A stretch of DNA of 64,000 bases, from assembly GCF_900187015.1 (NCBI RefSeq), contig NZ_LT906479.1:4774001-4838000 (forward strand). Direction: 5' to 3'. Below, in pieces: positions 45,373 through 55,723 of this stretch (the stretch's first letter is position 1; every line of letters starts with the position of its first letter). The position numbers and the translations under genes are program-made. Source of the DNA: Serratia ficaria (lineage in GTDB: Bacteria; Pseudomonadota; Gammaproteobacteria; Enterobacterales; Enterobacteriaceae). The notes below the pieces were generated by a model, which worked only from the letters and a program-made list of their open reading frames with translations, did not search any database and was not told where the DNA came from.

Positions 45373-46197
45373 TTATTTCGCTTTGGCGTCTGCCGCAGCG
45401 GCAGCGGGCTTCTCAGCCTTGGCGTCGGCTTTCGGCGCCGCTTTCACGTCCAGCAGTTCAACGTCGAACACCAGGGTAGAGTTAGCCGGGATGCCCGGAA
45501 CGCCGGTTTTACCGTAGGCCAGCGCCGGTGGGATGACCAGCTTGATCTTGCCGCCTTTCTTGATGTGTTTCAGGCCTTCGGTCCAGCCCGGGATCACGCC
45601 GTCCAGACGGAATGACAGCGGCTCGCCGCGGGTGTACGAGTTGTCGAACTCGGTGCCGTCGGTCAGGGTGCCTTTGTAGTTGACCACCACGGTATCACTG
45701 TCTTTCGGCGCTTCACCGGCACCAGGTTTCTCTACCTGATACAGCAGGCCGGATTCGGTTTTCTTCACGCCTTTTTCTTTGGCGAAGGTGTCACGATACT
45801 TGGCGCCTTTGGCTTCGTTGTCTTTGGCGTCCTGCTCCATCTTCGCCTGAGCGGAAGCCTTCACGCGCGCTTCGAAACCCTGCAGGGTCTTTTCGATGTC
45901 CGCGTCGTTCAGCTTGCTCTTGTTGGCGAACGCATCCTGAACGCCGGAAATCAGCTGATCCTTGTCCAGTTTGATGCCCAACTTCTCTTGCTCTTTCAGA
46001 GAGTTGTCCATGTAACGGCCCAGAGAAGCGCCCAGCGCGTAAGCCGCTTGCTCGTCATCGTTCTTGAATTTTCCGGTGCTTGGCGCAGCGGCTGCAGCGT
46101 CAGCTGGCTTGGCGGCATCGGCGGCCATGACCTGGGTCGCATTCAGAGCAAAAGCCATGGTGGTTGCCAGAAGCGTGACTTTAAACAAAGATTTCAT
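45373..46197 (-). CDS. fkpA: periplasmic FKBP-type peptidyl-prolyl isomerase
   Basis: 274 residues from the ATG at 46197, which has GGAGAAATGG upstream. The signal peptide covers residues 1-25 (cleavage after QVMA). An N-terminal helical dimerisation domain (about 30-130) is followed by a C-terminal FKBP domain (YKGTLTDGTEFDNSY, VIPGWTEGLKHIKKGG). The tail is rich in Ala and Lys. It acts as chaperone and isomerase in the periplasm and belongs to the sigma-E regulon in E. coli; a similar promoter is present upstream. Confidence 0.97.
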   Translation of the reverse strand: MKSLFKVTLLATTMAFALNATQVMAADAAKPADAAAAAPSTGKFKNDDEQAAYALGASLGRYMDNSLKEQEKLGIKLDKDQLISGVQDAFANKSKLNDADIEKTLQGFEARVKASAQAKMEQDAKDNEAKGAKYRDTFAKEKGVKKTESGLLYQVEKPGAGEAPKDSDTVVVNYKGTLTDGTEFDNSYTRGEPLSFRLDGVIPGWTEGLKHIKKGGKIKLVIPPALAYGKTGVPGIPANSTLVFDVELLDVKAAPKADAKAEKPAAAAADAKAK

Positions 46198-46313
46198 CCA
46201 TTTCTCCAGTGTCTGAAGCGGTGCCCCAAACAATCATTAAGTAAGATAACCGGGCTACTATAGCTGCCTGAAAGCAAACAAAACAGTCGCACAGGTAACC
46301 AATCGAGTCAAAG

Positions 46314-46342
46314 TGTGACTCCTGCTTTACGGAGAAGTTTCC
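46314..46342 (-). promoter_or_regulatory. possible sigma-E promoter of fkpA
   Basis: The minus strand reads GGAAACTT (46335-46342), then 16 bp, then TCACA. This resembles the sigma-E consensus GAACTT-N16-TCTGA, with one inserted A in the -35. The rest of the 357-bp fkpA-slyX gap contains no supported gene and must also hold the divergent slyX promoter, which I cannot place. Confidence 0.4.
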
Positions 46343-46554
46343 TTAAACGTGCTACCCGTATGATAAATCAGATTTTTCTTGCCGCTCATCCGACAACGCC
46401 AGCAAAAACCGCCGCGCCCGGCGCGTGACTTTTCAGCACTTTACACAGTTTATCCGCGCCTTGTGCCCCGCTCGATCAAATAGCGCAGGCAAACCCGGCG
46501 GCAGCTGTTAACATAGCGCCGGAATCAGGATTTAACCGCGTCAGAGGTAGCCTC

Positions 46555-46782
46555 ATGCACAACGCCGACACCCAAAGCCTGCTACAGCGGCTTGAAGAAC
46601 TGGAGAGCCGTCAGGCTTTTCAGGAGCTCACCATCGAAGAGCTCAACCAGACCGTAGTTCAGCATCAAATGGAGATGTTGAAGATGCGCGAACACCTGCG
46701 CATGCTGACCGACAAGCTGCGTTCGACCCAAACCTCGATGATCGCCTCGCAGTCGGAAGAAACGCCGCCGCCGCACTACTGA
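46555..46782 (+). CDS. slyX: SlyX family protein
   Basis: 75 residues, close to E. coli SlyX (72). It is a short coiled coil (heptads through [20 protein letters not shown]) with a disordered C-terminal tail ending EETPPPHY, the family signature. Function unknown. It is convergent with slyD, with a shared terminator between them. Confidence 0.93.
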   Translation: MHNADTQSLLQRLEELESRQAFQELTIEELNQTVVQHQMEMLKMREHLRMLTDKLRSTQTSMIASQSEETPPPHY

Positions 46783-46790
46783 GCGCCGAT

Positions 46791-46821
46791 AAAAAAGGGC
46801 AGCCGATGGCCGCCCTTTTTT
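46791..46821. terminator. bidirectional terminator between slyX and slyD
   Basis: A hairpin GGGC-GCC/GGC-GCCC with one internal mismatch, flanked by six A and six T residues. Confidence 0.85.
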
Positions 46822-46839
46822 GCAGTTACTGCGCCGCGC

Positions 46840-47424
46840 TTAGTGGCAGCCGCAACCGCCGTTACCGCAACCGCCTTTCTGGCCGTGGTCGTGGTCATGA
46901 TCGTGGCCGTGATCGTGGCCGCCGCAGCAGCCGTCGCCGTGTTCGTGGTGATGATCGTGCTCGCCGTGTACGTGACCGTGCGCCAGCTCTTCTGCGGTCG
47001 CTTCGCGGATCGCGACAACTTCCACGTTGAAGTTCAGGTTCTGGCCGGCCAGCATGTGGTTGCCATCGACCACCACGTGGTCGCCGTCAACTTCGGTGAT
47101 TTCAACCGGAACCGGGCCCTGATCGGTATCAGCCAGGAAACGCATGCCAACCTGCAGTTCGTCAACGCCCATGAAGACGTCTTTAGGAACGCGCTGCACC
47201 AGGTTTTCGTCGTAGTTGCCGTACGCATCGTTAGCGCCAACGTTCACGTCAAAGCGATCGCCGGCTTCGTGGCCTTCGAGCGCTTTTTCCAGACCTGCGA
47301 TCAGAGAACCATGCCCGTGCAGATAGTCCAGCGGTGCACTCACCGGAGACTCATCAACCAAAACACCGTCTTCTGTACGTACTTGGTAAGCCAGGCTGAC
47401 CACCAAGTCTTTTGCTACTTTCAT
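46840..47424 (-). CDS. slyD: FKBP-type peptidyl-prolyl isomerase and nickel chaperone SlyD
   Basis: 194 residues from the ATG at 47424; the upstream open frame has no homology. The FKBP domain is split by an insert-in-flap chaperone domain (about 75-120). The C-terminal 45 residues are rich in His, Cys and Asp (GCCGGHDHGH and GCGNGGCGCH) and bind nickel for hydrogenase maturation. In E. coli SlyD is also needed for phiX174 lysis. It belongs to a conserved block with slyX and fkpA. Confidence 0.97.
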   Translation of the reverse strand: MKVAKDLVVSLAYQVRTEDGVLVDESPVSAPLDYLHGHGSLIAGLEKALEGHEAGDRFDVNVGANDAYGNYDENLVQRVPKDVFMGVDELQVGMRFLADTDQGPVPVEITEVDGDHVVVDGNHMLAGQNLNFNVEVVAIREATAEELAHGHVHGEHDHHHEHGDGCCGGHDHGHDHDHDHGQKGGCGNGGCGCH

Positions 47425-47527
47425 GATATCTCCTACCGTTGGATACTTGGACGCGAGCCTGCAAACCAGAGCCGCGCCTTTTCCGGACAGATTGTATCGG
47501 AAATCTGCCCCGCTGTACCCTTCAGCA

Positions 47528-47558
47528 TAAAAAAACGCGCCGGATAACGCTACTCCGG
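47528..47558 (-). terminator. terminator of the kefG-kefB-yheV unit
   Basis: CCGGA/TCCGG stem followed by CGCGTTTTTTTT on the minus strand. The yheV stop codon (47550-47552) lies inside the loop. Confidence 0.75.
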
Positions 47559-47753
47559 ATGGAAAATACCGATCACCTGTTCCTGCGGCCGAACGTGTTT
47601 TTCCACCTGCTTTTCGGTCTGCCGCTGATGGTGACCGCACTTGACGCACTCCACCACTTCGACCTGATCTTCGCGCCAAACCGCCAACGTATCCATAGCG
47701 TTACAGCTCGGGCATACCGCGCCGGCGATAAACCTTTTACGTGTTACAGACAT
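47550..47753 (-). CDS. yheV: YheV family putative zinc-ribbon protein
   Basis: 67 residues, homologous to E. coli YheV. Two Cys pairs (CPSC near 18-21 and CVKCGH near 38-43) form a probable zinc ribbon. The C-terminus QVIGIFHPE is conserved. Function unknown. It follows kefB by 14 nt and ends the kefG-kefB-yheV unit. Confidence 0.9.
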   Translation of the reverse strand: MSVTRKRFIAGAVCPSCNAMDTLAVWREDQVEVVECVKCGHHQRQTEKQVEKHVRPQEQVIGIFHPE

Positions 47754-47767
47754 CTCTGTGCTCCCGC

Positions 47768-49576
47768 TTATTCGTATTCGTCCCAGCCGTCGAACTGGCG
47801 ACTCTCTTTTTGCATTTCGCGATGGAAAAGTTCTTCCAGTTCGCGCCGCGCCTCTTTCACGCGGGAAATTTGCGCCACGTCGCCCTGATGCGGGGGCATC
47901 AGTTCGCGCAGCATGCGCATGTCCAGCCGGCGGAAATGCTGCTGGGCGCGATAGGCCTGATGCGGATGCATGCCCAGCTCCATCAGCGCCTTGCGCCCCA
48001 GCTCCAGCGCGCTGGAGAAGGTTTCGCGGCTGAACTGCTTCACCCCGGCCTGCAGCAGCTCATGCGCCTCAACGCGACCGCGCGCGCGCGCCAGAATGCT
48101 CAGATTCGGGAAGTGCTGCTGGCACAAACGCACGATCTCCAGGGTATCTTCCGGCTCGTTGCAGGTGATCACGATCGACCTGGCCTTCTCGGCCCCCGCC
48201 GCGCGCAGCAGCTCCAGCTCGGTGGCGTCGCCATAGTACACCTTGTAGCCATAGCGCCGCAGCACGCCGACGGCGCTAACGTCGCGCTCCAGCACGGTAA
48301 TGCGCATTTTGTTGGCCATCAGCAGGCGGCCTATCACCTGGCCAAAGCGCCCGAAACCGACGATGATCACCTGCGGATCGTCATCTTCGACGTAAGGCGT
48401 TTCTTCGTCTTCGTCTTTGGCGTTGTAACGGCGCGCCAGAATGCGGTCGATAATCTGCATCAGCAGCGGCGTGGTCATCATCGACAGCGTCACCACCACC
48501 AACAGCAGGGAAAGCTGGTCAGGCTGCAGCACCTTCTGCGCACCCGCCGCCGAGAACAGCACGAAAGCGAACTCGCCGCCCTGGCTGAGCACGCCGGCAA
48601 ACTGCAAACGCACCGAGCTGCGCAGGCCGAAAATGCGCGACAGCGTATAGAGCACCCCGGACTTGATGGCCACCAGCAGCAGCACGCCAATCAGCACTTC
48701 GGCCAGATGGGTATAGAGTACGCCGATATTCAGCGCCATGCCCACCGAGATAAAGAACAGCCCCAGCAGCAGGCCTTTGAACGGCTCAATCGAAATCTCC
48801 AGCTCGTGGCGATACTCGCTCTCCGCCAGCAATACGCCGGCGATGAAGGTGCCAAGCGCCATCGACAGGCCGAGCGCGTCCATAAACAGCGCCGCGCCCA
48901 ATACCACCAGCAGTGCGGCGGCGGTGAAGATCTCGCGCACGCCGGAAGCGGCGATATAGCGAAACAGCGGCCGCAGCAGGAAGCGGCCGCCGATCAGCAT
49001 GCCGCCGAACGCCGCCACCTTGAGCGCTATCTTCGCCCAGTCGTCGCTGCTGCCGCCGGCGCCCGCCAGAATAGGGATCAGCGCCAGGGCCGGGATCACC
49101 GCCATATCCTGGAACAGCAATACCGAGAAGCCCAGCTGGCCGCCTTCGTTGCGGTTCATGCCCTTCTCGCGCATCAGCTGCAGCGCCATGGCGGTGGAAG
49201 ACATCGCCAGGCCGATACCGCCGATCACCGCCGCCTGCCAGGCGAACTGCGTCAGATACAGCAACCCGCCCAGCACCGCCGCGCTGAGCAACACCTGGCC
49301 GGCGCCGACGCCGAAGATCGAGCGGCGCAGTTCCCACAGCTTGCTGGGGTTCAGCTCCAGCCCGATGATGAACATCAGGAATACCACCCCGAGTTCGGAG
49401 AAGTGCAGAATTTCATCGACGTCGCGAATGAAACCCAATCCCCAGGGGCCGATGGCGATACCGGCGATCAGGTAGCCCAGCACCGCGCCGATACCCAGCC
49501 GCCGGGCGATCGGCACCGTCACCACGGCGGCGAACAGAAACAGCAGAATGGCGGTGAGTAAGGTCGAGCCTTCCAT
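47768..49576 (-). CDS. kefB: glutathione-regulated potassium/proton antiporter KefB
   Basis: 602 residues (E. coli 601). An N-terminal CPA2 membrane domain with about 12 helices (to about residue 380) is followed by a cytosolic RCK domain starting with [15 protein letters not shown] near 400. It is closed by glutathione and opened by glutathione adducts of electrophiles, protecting the cell by acidification. The ancillary protein KefG is encoded 2 nt upstream. The intact [10 protein letters not shown] segment and C-terminal [13 protein letters not shown] match KefB rather than KefC. Confidence 0.97.
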   Translation of the reverse strand: MEGSTLLTAILLFLFAAVVTVPIARRLGIGAVLGYLIAGIAIGPWGLGFIRDVDEILHFSELGVVFLMFIIGLELNPSKLWELRRSIFGVGAGQVLLSAAVLGGLLYLTQFAWQAAVIGGIGLAMSSTAMALQLMREKGMNRNEGGQLGFSVLLFQDMAVIPALALIPILAGAGGSSDDWAKIALKVAAFGGMLIGGRFLLRPLFRYIAASGVREIFTAAALLVVLGAALFMDALGLSMALGTFIAGVLLAESEYRHELEISIEPFKGLLLGLFFISVGMALNIGVLYTHLAEVLIGVLLLVAIKSGVLYTLSRIFGLRSSVRLQFAGVLSQGGEFAFVLFSAAGAQKVLQPDQLSLLLVVVTLSMMTTPLLMQIIDRILARRYNAKDEDEETPYVEDDDPQVIIVGFGRFGQVIGRLLMANKMRITVLERDVSAVGVLRRYGYKVYYGDATELELLRAAGAEKARSIVITCNEPEDTLEIVRLCQQHFPNLSILARARGRVEAHELLQAGVKQFSRETFSSALELGRKALMELGMHPHQAYRAQQHFRRLDMRMLRELMPPHQGDVAQISRVKEARRELEELFHREMQKESRQFDGWDEYE

Positions 49577-49578
49577 GA

Positions 49579-50133
49579 TTAGCGCCCTCCGTGCGGCAGC
49601 GGGTTACGCAGCCAGTCGCCATAGGCGTCGGCATGGCTTTTCAGCACCTCCGGCTTTTGCCGGCGCGCCCAGTACACCAGGATCGGCGTCAGCCAGTGCA
49701 TGTGGCACATGGCGGCGGTCAGTTCGAACGGGCGCAGGATATCCTCCATCGGATAACGGTTATAACCGCCGGTGCGGTAGGCGCCCTCCGGTTCGCCGGT
49801 GGTGATCACCGAACGCCAATACTTGCCCGCCAGCGCATTGCCGCCCACGCCGCTGGCGAAGCCGCGCGACAGCACGCGATCCAGCCACTCTTTCAGCAGC
49901 GCCGGGCAGCTGTAAGTATAAAGAGGATGTTGAAAAACAATGACCTGATGGTCACGCAGCAGCTGTTGTTCGTGGTGAATATCGATAAAAAAGTCAGGAT
50001 AGTGCGCGTATAAATCGTGCACGGTGACATGTTCCAACTGCTGCGCCGGTCGAAGCAAAACCCGGTTAGCCACCGAGTCATGGGATTCCGGATGGGCATA
50101 CAGCAGCAGGACCTTGGGCGGCTGCGACATCAT
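49579..50133 (-). CDS. kefG: KefB ancillary quinone-reductase-like protein KefG
   Basis: 184 residues, same length as E. coli KefG. A flavodoxin-like NAD(P)H:quinone oxidoreductase fold ([16 protein letters not shown] at the start, then [22 protein letters not shown]). It binds the KefB RCK domain and is needed for full activity. It starts the kefG-kefB-yheV unit and is divergent from yheS across 126 bp. Confidence 0.96.
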   Translation of the reverse strand: MMSQPPKVLLLYAHPESHDSVANRVLLRPAQQLEHVTVHDLYAHYPDFFIDIHHEQQLLRDHQVIVFQHPLYTYSCPALLKEWLDRVLSRGFASGVGGNALAGKYWRSVITTGEPEGAYRTGGYNRYPMEDILRPFELTAAMCHMHWLTPILVYWARRQKPEVLKSHADAYGDWLRNPLPHGGR

Positions 50134-50259
50134 TCCCCTCCAAAGCGTCGTCAGGGTAGCGGTTTTCCGTTACCATGCAGCGCAAAGACAAAAACAGCGC
50201 GCTCAATCGGCGCTGTTACCTTAATGATAATTTAACATACTCTGAACATACGGCGCTTT

Positions 50260-52173
50260 ATGATTGTATTCTCCTCGCTACAAATCCGACGCGGCACCCG
50301 CGTCCTGCTGGACAACGCCACGGCGACGGTTAATCCAGGTCAGAAGGTCGGCCTGGTGGGCAAGAACGGCTGCGGCAAATCGACGCTGCTGGCGCTGCTG
50401 AAGGGCGAAATCGCCGCGGACGGCGGCAGCTATACCTTCCCCGGCAACTGGGCGCTGGCCTGGGTCAACCAGGAGACGCCGGCGCTGGAGGTGCCGGCGA
50501 TCGAGTATGTTATCGACGGCGACCGCGAGTTCCGCCAGCTGGAAGCCGAGTTGCAGCTGGCGAACGAGCAAAACGACGGCCACGCCATCGCCACGCTGCA
50601 CGGCAAGCTGGACGCCATCGACGCCTGGACCATCCGCGCCCGCGCCGCCAGCCTGCTGCACGGCCTCGGCTTCTCCAATGAGCAGCTGCAAAGCCCGGTG
50701 CGCGCCTTCTCGGGCGGCTGGCGCATGCGTCTCAACCTGGCGCAGGCGCTGGTGTGCCGCTCGGACCTGCTGCTGCTCGACGAACCGACCAACCACCTGG
50801 ATCTCGATGCGGTGATCTGGCTGGAACGCTGGCTGAAAAACTACCCGGGCACGCTGGTGCTGATCTCGCACGACCGCGACTTCCTCGATCCGATCGTCGA
50901 CAAGATCCTGCATATCGAGCAGCAGGCGATGAACGAATACACCGGCAACTACTCCTCGTTCGAGCGCCAGCGCGCCACCAAGCTGGCGCAGCAACAGTCG
51001 CTGTATCAGCACCAGCAGGAGAAAGTGGCGCATCTGCAGAGCTACATCGACCGCTTCCGCGCCCAGGCCACCAAGGCCAAACAGGCGCAGAGCCGCATCA
51101 AGATGCTGGAGCGCATGGAGCTGATCGCCCCGGCCCACGTCGACAACCCGTTCACCTTCAGCTTCCGCGCGCCGGAGAGCCTGCCGAATCCGCTGCTGCG
51201 CATGGAGAAGGTCAGCGCCGGCTATGGCGACAAGGTGATCCTGAAGTCGATCAAGCTCAACCTGGTGCCCGGCTCGCGCATCGGCCTGCTCGGCCGCAAC
51301 GGCGCCGGCAAGTCGACGCTGATCAAGCTGCTGGCCGGCACGCTGGAACCGCTGAGCGGCGAGATTGGCCTGGCGAAGGGCATCAAGCTGGGCTACTTCG
51401 CCCAGCATCAGCTGGAGTTCCTGCGCGCAGACGAGTCGCCGCTGCAGCACCTGAGCCGCATCGCCCCCCGGGTGCTGGAACAGCAGCTGCGCGATTACCT
51501 GGGCGGCTTCGGCTTCCAGGGCGACAAGGTCACCGAGCAGACCGAACGCTTTTCCGGCGGCGAAAAAGCCCGGCTGGTGCTGGCGTTGATCGTCTGGCAG
51601 CGCCCTAACCTGCTGCTGCTCGACGAACCGACCAACCACCTGGATCTCGATATGCGCCAGGCGCTGACCGAAGCGCTGATCGACTTCGAAGGCGCGCTGG
51701 TGGTGGTCTCGCACGACCGTCACCTGCTGCGTTCCACCACCGACGATCTGTACCTGGTGCACGACGGCCAGGTGGAGGCGTTCGAGGGTGACCTGGACGA
51801 CTACCAGCAATGGCTGATCGAGCTGCAACGTCAGGAGAGCCAGCAGGATGCGCCGGAGAAGGAAAACAACGGCAACAGCGCGCAGGCGCGCAAAGATCAG
51901 AAACGGCGCGAGGCCGAGTTCCGCACCCAGACCCAGCCGCTGCGCAAGCAGATCGCCAAGCTGGAACAGCAGATGGAAAAACTGGGCGCCGAACTGGCGG
52001 CGATAGAGGAGAAGCTGGCGGATTCGGCGCTGTACGACATCGGCCGCAAGGCCGAGCTGACCGAATGCCTGCAACAACAAAGCCAGGCCAAATCCGCGCT
52101 GGAAGAGACGGAAATGACCTGGCTGGACGCGCAGGAACAGCTGGAACAGTTAACGCAAGCGTTTGAGTCCTAA
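50260..52173 (+). CDS. yheS: ABC-F family ATPase YheS
   Basis: 637 residues with two ABC ATPase domains and no membrane part. The first Walker A is GKNGCGKST at 34-42 and the second is GRNGAGKST. Each domain has an LLLDEPTNHLDLD Walker B, and the signatures are FSGGWRMR and FSGGEKAR. A linker (P-site tRNA interaction motif) rich in Q, A and K lies between them, and a C-terminal coiled coil follows (540-637). ABC-F proteins bind the ribosomal E site to relieve stalls. No Shine-Dalgarno is visible. In E. coli yheT follows directly. Confidence 0.97.
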   Translation: MIVFSSLQIRRGTRVLLDNATATVNPGQKVGLVGKNGCGKSTLLALLKGEIAADGGSYTFPGNWALAWVNQETPALEVPAIEYVIDGDREFRQLEAELQLANEQNDGHAIATLHGKLDAIDAWTIRARAASLLHGLGFSNEQLQSPVRAFSGGWRMRLNLAQALVCRSDLLLLDEPTNHLDLDAVIWLERWLKNYPGTLVLISHDRDFLDPIVDKILHIEQQAMNEYTGNYSSFERQRATKLAQQQSLYQHQQEKVAHLQSYIDRFRAQATKAKQAQSRIKMLERMELIAPAHVDNPFTFSFRAPESLPNPLLRMEKVSAGYGDKVILKSIKLNLVPGSRIGLLGRNGAGKSTLIKLLAGTLEPLSGEIGLAKGIKLGYFAQHQLEFLRADESPLQHLSRIAPRVLEQQLRDYLGGFGFQGDKVTEQTERFSGGEKARLVLALIVWQRPNLLLLDEPTNHLDLDMRQALTEALIDFEGALVVVSHDRHLLRSTTDDLYLVHDGQVEAFEGDLDDYQQWLIELQRQESQQDAPEKENNGNSAQARKDQKRREAEFRTQTQPLRKQIAKLEQQMEKLGAELAAIEEKLADSALYDIGRKAELTECLQQQSQAKSALEETEMTWLDAQEQLEQLTQAFES

Positions 52174-52176
52174 GCG

Positions 52177-53025
52177 TTACGCCTTGTAAAAAGGTTTGTC
52201 CCCCAAGATAGTCGCGCGGTGCATAATGCGCCGCTGCGGCAGGTAATCCGCGTTGGCGTAATGCTGCGTCACGCGGTTATCCCAGATCGCCACGTCATTC
52301 TCCTGCCAGCGCCAGCGCACCTGAAACTCCGGTTTGGTGATATGGGCGAACAGGAAATTGAGCAGCGCATCGCTCTCCTTCGGTGCCAGATCGACAATCC
52401 GCGTGGTGAAACCTTCGTTGACGAACAGCGCCTGCCGCCCGCTGACCGGATGGGTACGCACCACCGGATGCAGCAGCGGCGGGTTCTTCTGCACCGCCAG
52501 CCGCCAGCGCTGAAGCTCTTCTTCACTGCCGCGGTGCTTGTGTTCCGGGAACGACTTGGTGAAGTCGTGCTCGGCCCGCAATCCGGCCAACAGCGTTCTG
52601 AAGGGGGCGGACAGCGCCTCGTACGCGGCGATGCCGCTGGCCCACAGCGTGTCGCCGCCGGTGGCGGGCAGCGTTTTGGCCGCCAGGATCGCCCCCTGCG
52701 GCGGATTTTCGATAAAGGTCACGTCGGTGTGCCAGTTGTCGTTATCCGGCGGGTTGTCGTCGTGGGTGTCCAGCACGATGATCTCTTCCACGTCGGTGGC
52801 GTGCGGGTAAACCGGGTGAATATGCAGATCGCCGAAGCGGCCGGCCAGATCGCGCTGCTGCAGCGGCGTGATCGGCTGATTGCGGAAGAACAGCACCTGG
52901 TGCTTCAGCAGCGCATGGTACAGCTGCTCGAACTGGCCGTCGCCCAATGGCCGCGCCAGCGCCACATTATCCACCAGCGCGCCGATATAAGGCCCCAGCG
53001 GGGTGATACTCAGACGTTCGTTCAT
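52177..53025 (-). CDS. tauD: taurine dioxygenase
   Basis: 282 residues, colinear with E. coli TauD (283). A non-heme iron and 2-oxoglutarate-dependent enzyme that releases sulfite from taurine, giving aminoacetaldehyde. The iron ligands H99, D101 (WHTDVTF) and H255 (TQHYANAD) and the 2-oxoglutarate arginine R270 (RRIMHRAT) are all present. Its start overlaps the tauC stop by 4 bp. It is convergent with yheS, only 3 bp apart, without a recognisable terminator. Confidence 0.97.
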   Translation of the reverse strand: MNERLSITPLGPYIGALVDNVALARPLGDGQFEQLYHALLKHQVLFFRNQPITPLQQRDLAGRFGDLHIHPVYPHATDVEEIIVLDTHDDNPPDNDNWHTDVTFIENPPQGAILAAKTLPATGGDTLWASGIAAYEALSAPFRTLLAGLRAEHDFTKSFPEHKHRGSEEELQRWRLAVQKNPPLLHPVVRTHPVSGRQALFVNEGFTTRIVDLAPKESDALLNFLFAHITKPEFQVRWRWQENDVAIWDNRVTQHYANADYLPQRRIMHRATILGDKPFYKA

Positions 53026-53861
53026 TGCTGTACTCCATGCCAGGGGGTCAATCGGCGCTGCAGGGCGCGCAGCCCCAGCTCCAGCCCAAATGCAATAATC
53101 GCAATCACGCCGATGCCGGCCAGCACCACGTCGGTCGCCAGAAACTCACCGGCGGATTGCACCATAAATCCCAGGCCGCGCGTGGCGGCGATCAGTTCGG
53201 CGGCCACCAGCGTCGACCAGCCGACGCCCAGCCCGATACGGATGCCGGTCAGGATCTCCGGCAGCGCGCTCGGCAGCACCACGAAACGCAACAGCTGCCA
53301 GCGGTTGGCGCCCAGCGCGCGCGCCGCGCGCACTCGCACCTGCGCCACGCTGCGCACCCCCGCTACCGCGGAAAGCGTCACCGGCGCGAAAATGGCCAGA
53401 TAAATCAACAGTATTTTCGATGTTTCGCCAATGCCGAACCAGATCACCATCAACGGCAGATAGGCCAGCGGCGGCACCGGGCGGTAAATTTCAATCAGCG
53501 GGTCGAGAATGCCGCGCACCCTGTCGTTCAGCCCCATGGCGATGCCCACCGGAACGCCGACGATCACCGCCGCCAGCAGCGCCACCAGAATGCGCCCCAG
53601 GCTGGCCGCCAAATGCTGCCACAGGGTGGCGTCCATAAAGCCCTGCGGGCTGGCGATAGTGATTAATTGATGCAGCACCTGCTGCGGCGCCGGTAAAAAC
53701 AGCGGGCTGATCAGGTTCAGCGCGGTCACGCCCCACCAGATGGCCAGCACCGTCAGCAGGGTGGCACCGCTCAGCCAAACGTTGCGCGGCAGGCTGAAAC
53801 GGCGCGCGGTCCCGGCCTGCGGCTGCTGCGCCGCGCGCTTCAGGGTAGAATGCAGGCTCAT
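53022..53861 (-). CDS. tauC: taurine ABC transporter permease
   Basis: 279 residues with about six membrane helices and the binding-protein-dependent permease loop ([20 protein letters not shown]) that contacts TauB. Overlaps tauB and tauD by 4 bp each. It imports taurine and other alkylsulfonates as sulfur sources. Confidence 0.95.
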   Translation of the reverse strand: MSLHSTLKRAAQQPQAGTARRFSLPRNVWLSGATLLTVLAIWWGVTALNLISPLFLPAPQQVLHQLITIASPQGFMDATLWQHLAASLGRILVALLAAVIVGVPVGIAMGLNDRVRGILDPLIEIYRPVPPLAYLPLMVIWFGIGETSKILLIYLAIFAPVTLSAVAGVRSVAQVRVRAARALGANRWQLLRFVVLPSALPEILTGIRIGLGVGWSTLVAAELIAATRGLGFMVQSAGEFLATDVVLAGIGVIAIIAFGLELGLRALQRRLTPWHGVQQ

Positions 53862-54625
53862 GGCAATGCCTCGCGCTGTTGGAAGACTTTGCCCAGCACG
53901 TATTCGCGCTGCGCGATAAATTCAGGATCGGACTTGATCGCACGGCAGGGTTCGCCGTCGGCGTAGCGCCGGCCGAAGTTCAGCGCCAACCGCTCCACTA
54001 CCTGCCCCGGCCCCGGCGAAAGCAGCAGCAGCTCGCTGGCGAGGAATACCGCCTCTTCGATGTCGTGGGTGATCAGCAACACCTGCTTGCCGGTGTCGCG
54101 CCAGATGGTCAGCAACAGCTCCTGCATCTGTTCGCGGGTGAAGGCGTCCAGCGCGCCGAAGGGTTCGTCCAGCAGCAGCAGGCGCGGATCGGCCGCCAGC
54201 GCGCGGGCGATGCCGACGCGCTGGCGCATGCCGCCGGAGAGCTGCCAGATAAAGTGTTGTTCGTAGCCGGCCAGCCCCACGCGCTGCAGCATCTGCTGCG
54301 CTACCTGGCGGCGCTGCGCTTTGCCCACGCCGGCCAGCTGCAAGCCGAATTCGACGTTATCCGCCACGTTGCGCCACGGCAGTAAACCCTCATGCTGGAA
54401 CACCACGCCCCGTTCGGCCCCCGGGCCGTTAACCGGCGTTCCATCCAGCCGGATGCTGCCGGCTGATGGCTCAATAAACCCGGCGATCAAATTCAGCAGC
54501 GTGGTTTTGCCGCAGCCCGACGGGCCGAGCACCACCACCAGCTGCCCGGGGGCTATCTGGAACGAGACGTCGCGCAGCGCGGGACGCCCCTGATACTCTG
54601 CCGAAAGATGGTTAACGTTTAGCAT
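53858..54625 (-). CDS. tauB: taurine ABC transporter ATP-binding protein
   Basis: 255 residues. Walker [10 protein letters not shown] at 34-42, signature [15 protein letters not shown], Walker [13 protein letters not shown] and the switch histidine in [10 protein letters not shown] are all present. It belongs to the nitrate/sulfonate/taurine ATPase family and overlaps tauC by 4 bp. Confidence 0.96.
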   Translation of the reverse strand: MLNVNHLSAEYQGRPALRDVSFQIAPGQLVVVLGPSGCGKTTLLNLIAGFIEPSAGSIRLDGTPVNGPGAERGVVFQHEGLLPWRNVADNVEFGLQLAGVGKAQRRQVAQQMLQRVGLAGYEQHFIWQLSGGMRQRVGIARALAADPRLLLLDEPFGALDAFTREQMQELLLTIWRDTGKQVLLITHDIEEAVFLASELLLLSPGPGQVVERLALNFGRRYADGEPCRAIKSDPEFIAQREYVLGKVFQQREALP

Positions 54626-54634
54626 CCGGCTTCC

Positions 54635-55630
54635 TTACGACTGCGGCGCAGCCTGCACCTGTTTCACAAAGCGGTCGGTCACATAGGCGCTGTAATCGCC
54701 GTCGACCTGCGGGATTTTGCCCTGCTGTTTAAGGAATTCGGCGGTGTCGCGAATGGCCTTGTCCACCGGCTGGCCAAGCTGGGTTATCTGATCCGCCACC
54801 GGCAGATAGCGGTTGCCCTTCACCAGTTCCGGCACCTGCGCCTCGGGCACGCCGCTCAGGCGCGCCAGGGTGCTGAGGTTGCCCTGATCCTTCAACCATT
54901 TTTCCGGCTCCGCCAGATAGGCTTTTTGCGCCTGCAGGGCGCTGGCGGCGAAGGCGGTCACCACTTCGGGATGCTTATCGGCGAAGTCTTTGCGCACCAC
55001 CCACACGTCCAGCGTCGGCGAACCCCATTGCCCCACCTGTTCGGAGTCGGTCAGCACCTTGCCCTGCTTGGCCAGCTCGTTAACGACCGGCGCCCAGACG
55101 TACGCGCCGTCGATATCGCCGCGCTGCCAGGCGGCGGCGATGGCCGGCGGCTGCAGGTTAAGGATTTTCACCTGTTCGGGTTTGATGCCCCAGTGCTTGA
55201 GCGAGGCCAGCAGGCTGTAATGGGTGGTGGAGATGAACGGCACCGCGATGCGCTTGCCGATCAGATCTTTCGGGCTCTTGATGTCGTTCTTCACCACCAG
55301 CGCCTCGGAGCTGCCGAGCTGCGAGGCGATGAGAAACACTTCGATGGGGAGCTTCTGGCTGGCGGCGACCGCCAACGGGCTGGAGCCGATGTTGCCGATC
55401 TGCACGTCACCGGAAGCCAGCGCGCGCAGCACGCTGGAGCCGCTGTCGAATTTGCGCCAGTCGACGGTGGCGCCGGATCTTTTGGCGAAGCTGTTTTCCG
55501 CCTGCGCCACCTTGGCGGGCTCCGCCGAGGTCTGGTACGCCACGGTCACGTCCACCGCGTAGGCGCTGGCCGCGCTGAGCGACAACACCAGCAGCGCCGC
55601 GCTGCGTAAGGAAAAGAGTTTGCCCGCCAT
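54635..55630 (-). CDS. tauA: taurine ABC transporter substrate-binding protein
   Basis: 331 residues. The signal peptide covers residues 1-25 (cleavage near SAYA). The mature part is a periplasmic sulfonate-binding protein with the VTVAYQTSAEPAKVAQAE start and the IGNIGSSPLAVAAS segment typical of TauA. It is followed after 9 nt by tauB. GGAGCGG lies 5 nt before the ATG. Only 93 bp separate it from the upstream sugar operon on the same strand. In E. coli the operon is activated by Cbl and CysB under sulfur starvation; no clear site was identified here. Confidence 0.95.
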   Translation of the reverse strand: MAGKLFSLRSAALLVLSLSAASAYAVDVTVAYQTSAEPAKVAQAENSFAKRSGATVDWRKFDSGSSVLRALASGDVQIGNIGSSPLAVAASQKLPIEVFLIASQLGSSEALVVKNDIKSPKDLIGKRIAVPFISTTHYSLLASLKHWGIKPEQVKILNLQPPAIAAAWQRGDIDGAYVWAPVVNELAKQGKVLTDSEQVGQWGSPTLDVWVVRKDFADKHPEVVTAFAASALQAQKAYLAEPEKWLKDQGNLSTLARLSGVPEAQVPELVKGNRYLPVADQITQLGQPVDKAIRDTAEFLKQQGKIPQVDGDYSAYVTDRFVKQVQAAPQS

Positions 55631-55723
55631 GTTCCGCTCCGTTGATAAAAGTCTGTTCAGTTGCTGACAGTTTTATCCGAGCGGTGGCGGGCGATAAAAG
55701 AATAAAAAAGTCTTCTTTATTAC

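Noticed and set aside
47741..49561. 606-codon plus-strand ORF antisense to kefB
   Set aside because: It is a GC-rich shadow frame opposite a strongly conserved gene. The translation is low-complexity (His, Gln, Arg rich) with no domain.
50278..52080. 600-codon minus-strand ORF antisense to yheS
   Set aside because: It lies opposite a complete ABC-F gene with all motifs. Its composition is dominated by Gln, Arg, Val and His from the reversed codons.
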